From positions 119,553 to 183,552 of the forward strand of contig NZ_JASISM010000007.1 of the NCBI RefSeq assembly GCF_030063145.1: a stretch of 64,000 nucleotides of DNA. Direction: 5' to 3'. Both the position numbers and the translations under genes were made by a program. Below, in pieces: positions 9,336-17,345 of this stretch. Every line of letters starts with the position of its first letter. Position 1 is the stretch's first letter. This DNA comes from Cryobacterium sp. PH31-L1. GTDB taxonomy: Bacteria > Actinomycetota > Actinomycetes > Actinomycetales > Microbacteriaceae. Below the pieces are notes generated by a model, which saw only the letters and a program-made list of their open reading frames with translations, did not search any database and had not been told where the DNA came from.

Positions 9336-10469
9336 ATGACTTCCGCAGAAAACGACCGTGCATACGTCCACTGGGCTCGGGAAGGCATTTCGGCCTCAGC
9401 ACTCTGGCGTTCGGCCAATGGCGCGCCCGCCCCCTCCAGTGTCGTGCCCGTTGACGACACCATCACAGCGGATGCCGCGTATCGGCTGGCTTCGCAGGGC
9501 GTCGCCATGCTCTGGAGCGGGGACTTTCAGAACGCCCGCCAGATTCTGACGGCGCTCGAGCACCGTACTCGGCCACGTCCCGACAAATCCCAGCGCACGA
9601 CCGGCGAGTTGTTCTACCGGTATCGGCAGAATCGTTCGCATCGGGCTCGGATCCTCGGCCTGCTGCTCGTTCCGATGCGGGCCGGCAATATCATCGAGTT
9701 GCGGCGCGCCCCCGACGTGGTCGCGGCCACGGTCGACGCCTATGGGAGCATCGCGGAGGAATCCGTTGTGTCGCTGCACGAGGTGCTCGGCACGATCGGA
9801 GCGCACCAGTGGCGCACTAAGGGCATTCCCGTTGCCGCGCTGAATGCGTCGATCTACCCCCACTACGGCACGTTCTTTCCGGTGCGCAGTGAATACGTCG
9901 ACCTCGTCGCGACGGCTCCGCTGGCCGCGCCGAACCTCGCCTTCGACATCGGCACCGGAACCGGGGTGCTCGCGGCAGTGCTGGCGGCTCGGGGCGTGCC
10001 GCGGGTGATCGCGACGGATATCGAGTCGCGAGCCGTCGCATCCGCTCGCGAAACGATGGTGCAACTCGGGCTCTCCAAACGCGTTGAGGTTCAACTGACC
10101 AATCTCTTTCCGGCGGGGCGCGCCGATGTCATTGTGTGCAACCCGCCGTGGATTCCGGCGACCGCGCACTCGCTGCTCGACGCCGCGGTGTACGACCCCG
10201 GTTCGCGCATGCTCAAGGGCTTTCTGGCCGGTGTGCTTGACCATTTGCAGCCCGGGGGCGAGGTGTGGCTCGTGCTTTCCGATTTTGCCGAATTGGTGGG
10301 GCTGCGCACCCGCGACGATCTACTGACGGCCATCGAATCGGCCGGCCTGCGGGTGATCGAGGCACTCGACGCGCCCGCCGTGCACTCCCGCGCGACCGAC
10401 ACGAGCGACGCGCTGCACGCGGTGCGTGCGAACGAGGTCACCACGCTCTGGCGACTCTGCGCCAGCTAA
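9336..10469 (+). CDS. Class I SAM-dependent methyltransferase with NPPW motif
   Basis: 377-residue protein with an unrecognised N-terminal 190 residues and a C-terminal methyltransferase domain. The SAM-binding motif I is FDIGTGTGVLAAVL, the acidic loop is IATDIESRAV, and the catalytic motif is VIVCNPPWIPA, as in N-methyltransferases of the HemK/RlmG (MTS) group acting on glutamine or on rRNA bases. The substrate cannot be told. The ATG at 9336 overlaps the stop of a 7-codon frame beginning at 9316 that has GAAGG in front, so translation may be coupled; an upstream in-frame ATG at 9285 is also possible. Confidence 0.8.
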   Translation: MTSAENDRAYVHWAREGISASALWRSANGAPAPSSVVPVDDTITADAAYRLASQGVAMLWSGDFQNARQILTALEHRTRPRPDKSQRTTGELFYRYRQNRSHRARILGLLLVPMRAGNIIELRRAPDVVAATVDAYGSIAEESVVSLHEVLGTIGAHQWRTKGIPVAALNASIYPHYGTFFPVRSEYVDLVATAPLAAPNLAFDIGTGTGVLAAVLAARGVPRVIATDIESRAVASARETMVQLGLSKRVEVQLTNLFPAGRADVIVCNPPWIPATAHSLLDAAVYDPGSRMLKGFLAGVLDHLQPGGEVWLVLSDFAELVGLRTRDDLLTAIESAGLRVIEALDAPAVHSRATDTSDALHAVRANEVTTLWRLCAS

Positions 10470-10564
10470 CCCAGCGCTGCTCATGTCCTGCGTCGGAAGT
10501 TCGTGCGAACCTGCATTCGCACTGGCAGTCGCGTTTTTCGATTCGCGAGCGGACGCGCGGCCTC

Positions 10565-11329
10565 CTAGAACAGCGGCCAGGGCACTGCGGACTGGCCACC
10601 GCGCGGGGCTGGAAACCGGGGCTCGGCGATCAAGTGATCGCAGCGTGCGGCCAGCTGCGCGATCTCGGGACCGGTGATCAACCCGGCGAGCGTGTCGCCG
10701 AGCTGGCCCGACAATTGCGAACGCACTCGTTCCACACCGGCCAACTCGTCAAGTGTGAGCTCCTCGCCCAACCATCCCCACAAGACCGTACGCAGCTTGT
10801 CATCGACGTGAAAGGTGAGACCGTGATCGACGCCATAGCGGTGGCCGTCTGGCATGGCCAGAATGTGGTCGCCCTTGCGATCGGCGTTGTTCACGACGAT
10901 GTCGAAGACCGCCATGCGGCGCAGGGCCGCCGAATCTTCGTGGATGAGGGTGACGGCGCGGTCTTCTTCGTCCCGTCCGTCGAAAACCTGGCGCCAGCCG
11001 GCATCCGGTACAGCGGTGGTCAAGACGAGGTCGACCGCTGCCTGGTCCGGGTCGGAATCCTGCCAGAGCTGCACCATGCCAACACCGCCGGGTCCGTCGC
11101 GCAGCCAGGTACGCGGTACCACGTTCCAGCCGAGCGCTTCCGAGACCAGGTACGCCGCAGCCTCACGGTGGGCGAGGATTGCGCCCGGAAAGTCCCAGAG
11201 CGGGCGTTCACCGGCCATCGGTTTGTAGACGACCACGACTTCGTCGATGCGCCCGAGGAAGGTCGCATTGGACGCTGTGCGGATGCGGCCGGTGAGCTCG
11301 AGCTCCGCGGTGTCGAGGTCCGACCCCAT
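10565..11329 (-). CDS. SCO1664 family protein (PI3/4-kinase-like fold)
   Basis: 254-residue member of an actinobacterial family (TIGR03843-type) with a distant kinase-like fold. Visible hallmarks are VVYKPMAGERPLWDFP with a putative ATP-binding Lys, FDIVVNNADRKGDHIL resembling a catalytic loop, and YGVDHGLTFH resembling a metal-binding loop. The start at 11329 is 4 nt after the stop of the DUF3090 gene. It forms a close trio with DUF3090 and a histidine phosphatase, a grouping known across actinobacteria; no biochemical role is established that I know of. Confidence 0.85.
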   Translation of the reverse strand: MGSDLDTAELELTGRIRTASNATFLGRIDEVVVVYKPMAGERPLWDFPGAILAHREAAAYLVSEALGWNVVPRTWLRDGPGGVGMVQLWQDSDPDQAAVDLVLTTAVPDAGWRQVFDGRDEEDRAVTLIHEDSAALRRMAVFDIVVNNADRKGDHILAMPDGHRYGVDHGLTFHVDDKLRTVLWGWLGEELTLDELAGVERVRSQLSGQLGDTLAGLITGPEIAQLAARCDHLIAEPRFPAPRGGQSAVPWPLF

Positions 11330-11333
11330 CAGC

Positions 11334-11879
11334 TCAGCTGTCGCCGGGCAGGGCGCAGACGTGCCCGTCCGCATCGATGGGAGTGCCGCAGAGCGCGCAA
11401 ATGGGGCGACCGGCCCCGACGACCTCGCGGGTACGCATGGCGAAGGCCTGCGCAGAACCCACCGGAATGCGCACCACGAGCATTTCCGCCGGTTCCCTGC
11501 TGGCCGCGTCGGGGTCGTCCTCGTCATCCACGAGCGGAAAGGCCTCAATCACGACCTGCGCGGTGCTCGCGTCCCAGCCCAGGGTCATGGTGCCGGTGCG
11601 AAACTGCTCATCGACCGGTTGCTCCAAGGGGTCGTTGTCGACCAGTTCGATCGGCGTGCTGGCCGGCACGCTGAACGAGTTGCACTCGTGCGCCGTCAGC
11701 TGCTCGAGCATCTCGTCGATCTTCTCGGCGAGCAGCTCAGATTGCTGTTTCTCGAGGGCGATGCTGATGATTTGGGCTCCGGTACGCACCTGCAGGTAAA
11801 ACGTGCGTGATCCGGGCACGCCAACGGTGCCGACGACGACGCGATCGGGCCAGTCAAATTCGTGAACAATTGTGGGCAT
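11334..11879 (-). CDS. DUF3090 family protein with C-terminal zinc-binding motif
   Basis: 181-residue protein matching the actinobacterial DUF3090 (TIGR03847) family: it opens with PTIVHEFDWPDRVVVGTVG and has GSRTFYLQ. The C-terminus carries CALCGTPIDADGHVC, a CxxC...C pattern that probably binds zinc, although the final Cys is followed by only a few residues. Middle gene of the SCO1664 / DUF3090 / phosphatase operon. Function unknown; it may be a partner of the kinase-like protein next to it. Confidence 0.88.
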   Translation of the reverse strand: MPTIVHEFDWPDRVVVGTVGVPGSRTFYLQVRTGAQIISIALEKQQSELLAEKIDEMLEQLTAHECNSFSVPASTPIELVDNDPLEQPVDEQFRTGTMTLGWDASTAQVVIEAFPLVDDEDDPDAASREPAEMLVVRIPVGSAQAFAMRTREVVGAGRPICALCGTPIDADGHVCALPGDS

Positions 11880-11888
11880 AAAACTATT

Positions 11889-12596
11889 TTAGGAGCGCAA
11901 TGTCTGTGGCGCATCAGGTCCGGCCCCGCCGCCGACCGGCGCGTCGGCCGCGCCGACAGTCGTACGCAGCCAGGACAGGTCACCGGCGTCGGTATTGGTG
12001 GCGATGACGTTCGGGCGATGCGCCCCATAACGCACGATCGAAACCGAGGCCGGACCGACCGAAATGCGTTGAAACAGGTCAAGGTGCATACCGAGCGCGT
12101 CCGCCAGAATCGACTTGATGATGTCACCGTGGCTCACCGCGACCCACACGGCGTCCGGCCCGTGCTGCGTCTCAAAGATCGCGTCCTGGCGCCGGATCGC
12201 GGCAACCGACCGGGCCTGCATGGTCGCCATCGATTCGCCGCCGGGAAAAACGGCCGCTGACGGCTGCGTCTGCACGACCGCCCACAGTTTTTCCAGCGCA
12301 AGCTCGCTGAGCGAGCGGCCCTGCCAGTTTCCGTAGTCGCATTCGGTGATGTCCGCGTCCATCGAGCTGACCGGTGAACCGGCCTGGTGTCGAAGGATCA
12401 GGCGCGAGGTTTCCTGGCACCGTTCCAGCGGGCTGGAGACCACGCCGACCAGCGGAACCGCGGCGAGCCTTTCCCCCGTGCGGGCAGCCTGCTCGCGCCC
12501 GACCTCGTCGAGCCTGACTCCGAGGGTGCGTCCGGCGAGCATTCCGGTGGCATTGGCGGTGGTGCGACCGTGCCGCACGAGAATGACTGTGGCCAT
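11889..12596 (-). CDS. Histidine phosphatase family protein (MSMEG_4193 type)
   Basis: 235-residue cofactor-independent phosphoglycerate-mutase-like protein. It has the phospho-His motif LVRHGRTTANATG, the arginine segment SPLERCQET, the acidic ITECDYGNWQGRSL, and VSHGDIIKSI with the second catalytic His. First gene of the trio with DUF3090 (9-nt gap) and the SCO1664-type gene. The ATG at 12596 fits the family start; the open frame upstream runs through non-coding sequence. The substrate is unknown; a role in phosphate removal opposite to the kinase-like neighbour is inference. Confidence 0.88.
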   Translation of the reverse strand: MATVILVRHGRTTANATGMLAGRTLGVRLDEVGREQAARTGERLAAVPLVGVVSSPLERCQETSRLILRHQAGSPVSSMDADITECDYGNWQGRSLSELALEKLWAVVQTQPSAAVFPGGESMATMQARSVAAIRRQDAIFETQHGPDAVWVAVSHGDIIKSILADALGMHLDLFQRISVGPASVSIVRYGAHRPNVIATNTDAGDLSWLRTTVGAADAPVGGGAGPDAPQTLRS

Positions 12597-12640
12597 GACT
12601 ACGAGCCTATACAGGCTGAAGCACTCCCTTAAACAAGAAG

Positions 12641-12672
12641 TGCCCGGCACCCCAGGAGAAGGCAACCGGGCA
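12641..12672 (-). terminator. Stem-loop after tRNA-Glu, possible terminator
   Basis: A 7-bp perfect stem TGCCCGG/CCGGGCA with an 18-nt loop lies directly downstream of tRNA-Glu on the minus strand, followed by ACTTCTTGTTT. The U-rich tail is weak, so it may be a 3' processing structure instead. Confidence 0.45.
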
Positions 12673-12676
12673 ATTG

Positions 12677-12749
12677 TGACCCCAGCGGGATTCGAACCCG
12701 CGTTACCGCCGTGAGAGGGCGATGTCCTAGGCCGCTAAACGATGGGGCC
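12677..12749 (-). tRNA. tRNA-Glu (anticodon CTC)
   Basis: On the minus strand the 73-nt sequence starts GGCCCCA and ends TGGGGTCA, giving a 7-bp acceptor stem plus discriminator A. The anticodon arm is CGCC-CTCTCAC-GGCG with anticodon CTC, and the T-arm is GCGGG-TTCGAAT-CCCGC. CCA is not encoded. It lies between the phosphatase trio and the MBL-fold gene. Confidence 0.97.
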
Positions 12750-12890
12750 GTTTTTGCAACTTACCGAGTATGCCACACAGTTGAGCGCACTTCCAAACTG
12801 AGCGCGCGCGGCGCGTCGCGACTGCTGCCAGCACCCTTCAAGAAGGCGGATGCTGTTGCGCCACGACTAAAATCGGGGTTAGCTCGGAGC

Positions 12891-13544
12891 ATGAAACTGA
12901 CCAAGCTGGAGCATGCCGCTCTCATCCTCGAACTCTCGGGCAAAAAGCTCTACATCGACCCCGGTTCGTTCACTACGGCGCTCACCGGAACGGCCGGCAC
13001 CGTCGCCGTCGTGATCACCCACGAGCACGCTGACCATTGGACTCCCGAGCAGCTCACCCGCATCATCGAAATGAATCCTGACCTCAGCATTTTCGCTCCG
13101 GCCGGTGTCGCTCGGGCCATCGCGGCCTCCAGCCTCAGCGACACCCCGGTCACCATCGTCAAGGCCGGCGACGTCATCGAGGTCGCGCCGTTCACCCTGC
13201 GCTTCTTCGGCGCCACCCACGCGGTCATCCACGAATCGATCCCGGTCATCGACAACGTCGGCGTACTCGTGAACGAGGAGCTGTATTACGCCGGCGACGC
13301 CTTCACAATTCCAGAGGGAGTGGAGATCGGCACCCTCGCCGTGCCGGCCGCAGCCCCGTGGATGAAAATAAGCGAGGCGATGGACTTCATTTTCGCCATC
13401 AAGCCCAAGCGCAGCTTCCCCACCCACGAAATGCTGCTGTCCCGAGCCGGAAAAGACCTGTCCAACTCCCGATACGAGAACGTCACGAAGCTCGGCGGGG
13501 GCGAGTTCTTCCCACTGGAACCGGGCGACAGCCTCGATCTGTAG
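12891..13544 (+). CDS. MBL-fold metal-dependent hydrolase
   Basis: 217-residue metallo-beta-lactamase-fold protein. It starts MKLTKLEHAALILEL and carries the dinuclear metal motif THEHADHW, a second His in FFGATHAVIH and an Asp in ELYYAGDAF. It resembles the UlaG/UPF0173-like small hydrolases (beta-lactamase superfamily_3), but the substrate is unknown. It stands alone between tRNA-Glu and the ABC exporter; the ATG at 12891 has AGCTCGGAGC before it, a weak ribosome-binding site. Confidence 0.85.
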   Translation: MKLTKLEHAALILELSGKKLYIDPGSFTTALTGTAGTVAVVITHEHADHWTPEQLTRIIEMNPDLSIFAPAGVARAIAASSLSDTPVTIVKAGDVIEVAPFTLRFFGATHAVIHESIPVIDNVGVLVNEELYYAGDAFTIPEGVEIGTLAVPAAAPWMKISEAMDFIFAIKPKRSFPTHEMLLSRAGKDLSNSRYENVTKLGGGEFFPLEPGDSLDL

Positions 13545-13594
13545 GCCGCGCCGCACCGGAGCATCCGCTCGGAACCGGCCCACCCACAGGCAAC

Positions 13595-13630
13595 TTGCAG
13601 CAACTGCAAAATAGAGTGCAGTTACTGCAA
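13595..13630. promoter_or_regulatory. Tandem palindromes, probable TetR-family operator
   Basis: Two 15-bp inverted repeats, TTGCAGCAACTGCAA at 13595-13609 and GTGCAGTTACTGCAA at 13616-13630, fit one pattern TTGCAGnnnCTGCAA. Their centres are 21 bp apart, two helical turns, as expected for two dimers on the same DNA face. They sit 38 nt before the ATPase gene of an operon that has a TetR gene at its end. Confidence 0.65.
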
Positions 13631-13667
13631 TTGTGGCCTGCTGGGCCACCAGAACCGAGGGAAACCG

Positions 13668-14438
13668 ATGGACTCCGAGTGGGTAATTGATGCGCAGGGC
13701 CTGGAGAAATCCTACGGATCGGGTGCGAGCCGTTTCGATGCTTTGAAAGGGGTGTCCGTTCAGATCGCTCCCGGTGAGACCGTGGCGATCGTCGGCAAGA
13801 GCGGGTCAGGCAAGTCAACCCTGATGCACCTGCTCGCCCTGCTCGACGAACCCGATAAGGGAACCCTGCAGGTTACCGGCCAAGACGCCAAGTCGCTCTC
13901 TAAGCGCGCGGTGAACGAGCTGCGCAACAAGGAGTTCGGCTTCGTCTTTCAGCAGTTCTTTCTCACCCCCAACGTGAGTGTGCTCGACAACGTCATCCTG
14001 CCGCTCAAGATCGCCGGCATGGGCGGCAAGGAGCGCCGCAAGCGCGGCATGGACGTTCTCGAACAGCTCGAGCTGGCCGACAAGGCTGGCAACAAAGCCA
14101 CGACCCTCTCGGGCGGTCAGAAGCAGCGCGTCGTGATCGGTCGCGCCCTCGTGAATGCCCCGCGCGTAATTTTCGCCGACGAACCCACCGGAAACCTCGA
14201 CACCGCCACCGGCGCCGTCGTCGAAGACATTCTCTTCGAACTCAACCACAGCCAGGGAATCACCCTGGTCATCGTCACCCACGACGAGGACCTCGCCGCC
14301 CGTTGCGACCGTCAGATTTACATTCGCGACGGACTCGTCGTGTCGCAGACCACGTCAAACCACACCCATTCGCCCCACACCGGCGCCCATGCGCTGGTCA
14401 CCCCGGAAGCTCAGACCACCGCCGGAGGCGCAGCATGA
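13668..14438 (+). CDS. ABC transporter ATP-binding protein (MacB/LolD type)
   Basis: 256-residue ATPase with Walker A GKSGSGKST, Q-loop FVFQQF, signature LSGGQKQRV, Walker B VIFADEPTGNLD and H-loop VTHDED. The arrangement is that of the FtsX-type exporter subfamily (LolD, MacB, YtrE), which moves lipids, peptides or drugs out of the cytoplasm or drives envelope work. The His-rich C-terminal tail of about 30 residues (NHTHSPHTGAH) is unusual and could bind metal. Its TGA overlaps the ATG of the permease gene by 4 nt. Confidence 0.92.
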   Translation: MDSEWVIDAQGLEKSYGSGASRFDALKGVSVQIAPGETVAIVGKSGSGKSTLMHLLALLDEPDKGTLQVTGQDAKSLSKRAVNELRNKEFGFVFQQFFLTPNVSVLDNVILPLKIAGMGGKERRKRGMDVLEQLELADKAGNKATTLSGGQKQRVVIGRALVNAPRVIFADEPTGNLDTATGAVVEDILFELNHSQGITLVIVTHDEDLAARCDRQIYIRDGLVVSQTTSNHTHSPHTGAHALVTPEAQTTAGGAA

Positions 14439-15727
14439 GAACCAAAGACCTCGTCGCCACCGCGATCTCCAATACCTTTCGCAGCAAGCTACGCACGACC
14501 CTGACCGTTCTGGCCATCTTCGTCGGTGCCTTCACGCTCACCCTCACCAACGCGGTCGGTGCCGGCGTCAGCCAGTATGTCGACGCCCAGGTGGGTGCCC
14601 TCGGCTCCCCCGACGTGTTCATCATCACGCAGGCCAGCGACGCCACCACGGCCGGCGACGGCCCGGTAAAGTACGACGCGGGCAGCTCAGCATCGGTCTC
14701 CAGCCAGCAGGGACCTCCCGGCACCACGACCAAGGCACTGACCGACACCGACCTTAACAAGATCGGCGACACCGCCGGCATCGTTTCGGTCGATCCGATC
14801 CGCGCTGTGCAGCCCGACTACATCGAATACGGCACTGGCACGCAGTACGAGTTCAGCATTAACGCCACCTCGGCCGTCACCACCGCCGACCTCACCGCCG
14901 GCGGGCAACTCGACGGCAGCGCCAGCGAGGCACAGCTTGTGCTGCCCGACACCTTCGTGACTCCGCTCGGATTCGCCTCGGCGGACGACGCAGTGGGGGC
15001 ATCCGTTTCGATCGGAATCACCGATATTCTCGGCGAGAAGCACACCGTGAACGCCACAGTGGTCGGCGTTTCGTTGGAGAGCCTGCTCGCTGCCGGCGCC
15101 GGCGCGAACGACGCCCTGATCGCCGAATTAGCCGACGCGCAGTCCGGCGGCATCGAGACCGCGGTCACGAGCTACGGCGTGGCCGTCGCCCACTTCGACA
15201 CAGCGCTGTCGGCGGATGGCGTGACCGCGCTCAAGGCCGACCTCGCCACCGAGGGCTACACCGCGAGCACCATCGAAGACCAGCTCGGCGCCGTGCAGAC
15301 GGTGATCAACGGCATCGTCGGCGTGCTCAACGCCTTCGCCGTGATTGCCCTGATCGCAGCTGCATTCGGCATCATCAACACCCTGCTGATGAGCGTGCAG
15401 GAGCGCACCCGTGAGATCGGCCTGATGAAGGCCATGGGAATGAGCGGCGGCAAGGTCTACACGCTGTTCAGCCTCGAAGCGATCGTCATCGGCTTCCTCG
15501 GCAGCGCCATCGGTGCCGGCGTGGCTATCGGGCTCGGCTCCGTGCTGAGTGCTGTGCTGTCGCAAGGCCTGCTGTCGGGTCTACCAGGGCTGAACATCCT
15601 CCTCTTCGAGCCGACATCGGTGGCCTTCGTCATCCTGCTGGTCATGTTGATCGCGTTCCTCTCCGGCACACTGCCGGCCCAGCGCGCGGCCAAACAGAAC
15701 CCGATTGAGTCACTGCGGTACGAGTAG
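14435..15727 (+). CDS. ABC transporter permease (MacB/FtsX family)
   Basis: 430-residue permease with the MacB topology: one N-terminal membrane segment (TLTVLAIFVGAFTLTLTNAV), an extracytoplasmic domain of about 240 residues, and three C-terminal segments starting near GVLNAFAVIALIAAAFGIIN. It ends NPIESLRYE, a typical tail of the family. The ATG at 14435 overlaps the ATPase stop. Together with the ATPase and the TetR gene it is probably an inducible exporter for a toxic compound; the substrate is not visible in sequence. Confidence 0.92.
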   Translation: MRTKDLVATAISNTFRSKLRTTLTVLAIFVGAFTLTLTNAVGAGVSQYVDAQVGALGSPDVFIITQASDATTAGDGPVKYDAGSSASVSSQQGPPGTTTKALTDTDLNKIGDTAGIVSVDPIRAVQPDYIEYGTGTQYEFSINATSAVTTADLTAGGQLDGSASEAQLVLPDTFVTPLGFASADDAVGASVSIGITDILGEKHTVNATVVGVSLESLLAAGAGANDALIAELADAQSGGIETAVTSYGVAVAHFDTALSADGVTALKADLATEGYTASTIEDQLGAVQTVINGIVGVLNAFAVIALIAAAFGIINTLLMSVQERTREIGLMKAMGMSGGKVYTLFSLEAIVIGFLGSAIGAGVAIGLGSVLSAVLSQGLLSGLPGLNILLFEPTSVAFVILLVMLIAFLSGTLPAQRAAKQNPIESLRYE

Positions 15728-15766
15728 CACCGACCACTGCCAAACATCGATGAACCAGGACGAGGC

Positions 15767-16459
15767 ATGACCGACAGCCCGACACCACGCCGACACACTC
15801 GTGAGGACAAGCATCACCAAACGAGCCTGCGCGTGGAACGGAGCGCGGTCAGCCTCGTTCTGGAACACGGTTTCGACAACGTCACCGTGGACATGATCTG
15901 CAGCCAAAGCGGCATCTCACAGCGCACCTTCTTCAATTATTTCAAGACCAAGAAAGCCGCCATCATCGGGGCTGAACCGCCCAGCATCGATGAGAGTCGG
16001 GCCCGAGAATTCATCGCGGCCCCCGGCGACGATCTGCTGCCCGATGTACTCACCCTGATGAGCGCGATCGGCCCCCGCGAGGGGATCGACGAGCAGCTGT
16101 TCACCGACCGGCTGCGCATCTTTGGGGCGCATCCCCAGCTCATGCAGGAACAGATGGAACGGATGACCCGGGTCACCGCCGAAATCATCGAGCTGGTCTC
16201 CCTGCGCCTCGGCCGCGGCATTGCCGTGGACGCCGAGAACGACGTCGATCGGGCCTTTCGCCACGGGCAAGCCGAACTGCTTACCCACGCCATGCTCGGC
16301 GTCGTGCGCTACATGGCCCTTCAGTGGATTCCGGACTTCGAGCGGCTGAGCAACACCGACGTGAAACCAGCTCAGCGCGACCTGGCGCCGACCTTGGCCG
16401 AATCGCTCGACCGAACGCTGACGCTGCTGCGCCGCACGCTCAGCACCCCGGGGCTCTGA
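15767..16459 (+). CDS. TetR/AcrR family transcriptional regulator
   Basis: 230-residue regulator with an N-terminal helix-turn-helix (TVDMICSQSGISQRTFFNYF) and a divergent ligand-binding domain. It follows the permease by 39 nt in the same direction and is likely in the same operon. The paired palindromes at 13595-13630 in front of the operon are its probable operator, giving autorepression and release by an exporter substrate. It ends 4 nt before the convergent response-regulator gene. Confidence 0.9.
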   Translation: MTDSPTPRRHTREDKHHQTSLRVERSAVSLVLEHGFDNVTVDMICSQSGISQRTFFNYFKTKKAAIIGAEPPSIDESRAREFIAAPGDDLLPDVLTLMSAIGPREGIDEQLFTDRLRIFGAHPQLMQEQMERMTRVTAEIIELVSLRLGRGIAVDAENDVDRAFRHGQAELLTHAMLGVVRYMALQWIPDFERLSNTDVKPAQRDLAPTLAESLDRTLTLLRRTLSTPGL

Positions 16460-16463
16460 CCGG

Positions 16464-17342
16464 CTACTGATCCGATTCCAGCGGGAGCCATTTCAGGAGG
16501 GCGGCCCGCAGTTTGGCCAGGTGCAGGGGACGCATGAGGTATTCGTTCATGCCGACCATGCGGGTGTGATCTGCGTCGCCGCGCACCGCGCTGGCGGTCA
16601 TCGCCAGAATCGGCATGCGGGTACCCGGCGGCTCTGCCGCCCGAATGGCCGCGGCCAGTTCGTAGCCGTTCATCTCCGGCATATGCAGGTCGGTGATCAC
16701 CAGATCGTAGTTGCCGGTGGTCCACCGCGCGAACGCGAGGGCACCGTTGTCGGTCATATCGGCCTCGTAACCCAGCAGGTTCAGCTGCCAGAGGATGAGC
16801 TTCTGGTTCGTCGGGTTGTCTTCGGCCACGAGTATGCGGGTCGCGCCAGGAGTACGACGGGCGGCCCGTGCTTGGTGCGCGGGGGAAACATCCGCTGGCG
16901 TCTCGCGCAGCAGCGGGGCTGGCTGCAGAACGTTACGGGTGCGGGAACCGGCCTCGTCTGACGCCGCCTCAACGTCCACCCGTGGCATGAGCCAGTTGAT
17001 CGCGTCCTGAAGCTCCTGAAAGTGCAGCGGTTTGGTGATGTAGGCGTCGCAACCAGCCTCACGGGCGCGATCCTGGTCGCGCGACATCGCCATCGCGGTC
17101 AGTGCTATCACCGGAATCTCTGCGGTGATCGGGTCACTCTTCAACTCGGCAGTGGCGGCGAATCCGTCCATCCCTGGCAGCTGGATGTCCATCAGGATCA
17201 GATCCGGCACTTCCAGACGGGCAATCAGGAGGCCGGTCTCGGCGTCGACGGCCTCCAGCGTGGAGTGGCCGGCCCGACTGACGAGCAGGGTGGCCAACTT
17301 CATGTTGATGGCATTGTCTTCGATAATCAGGATTCTGGCCAT
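16464..17342 (-). CDS. Response regulator with two receiver domains, no output domain
   Basis: 292-residue protein made of two REC domains. REC1 starts ARILIIEDNAINMKLA and has its phospho-acceptor Asp in LILMDIQLPGMDG; REC2 starts RILVAEDNPTNQKLI with the Asp in LVITDLHMPEMNG. Both have the acidic pair and the conserved Lys near YITKP or YLMRP (the second has Arg in place of Lys). About 50 residues link them. The gene starts 3 nt after the histidine kinase stop, so it is the probable phosphorelay partner; there is no DNA-binding domain, so the output must be protein-protein. Confidence 0.9.
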   Translation of the reverse strand: MARILIIEDNAINMKLATLLVSRAGHSTLEAVDAETGLLIARLEVPDLILMDIQLPGMDGFAATAELKSDPITAEIPVIALTAMAMSRDQDRAREAGCDAYITKPLHFQELQDAINWLMPRVDVEAASDEAGSRTRNVLQPAPLLRETPADVSPAHQARAARRTPGATRILVAEDNPTNQKLILWQLNLLGYEADMTDNGALAFARWTTGNYDLVITDLHMPEMNGYELAAAIRAAEPPGTRMPILAMTASAVRGDADHTRMVGMNEYLMRPLHLAKLRAALLKWLPLESDQ

Positions 17343-17345
17343 GTG

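Noticed and set aside
10265..11674. 469-codon plus-strand frame opposite the SCO1664 and DUF3090 genes
   Set aside because: Rich in Arg, Pro and Ala without domains; the opposite strand encodes two conserved proteins.
12879..13649. 256-codon minus-strand frame opposite the MBL-fold gene
   Set aside because: The plus-strand frame has the THEHADHW metal motif; the minus one has no recognisable features.
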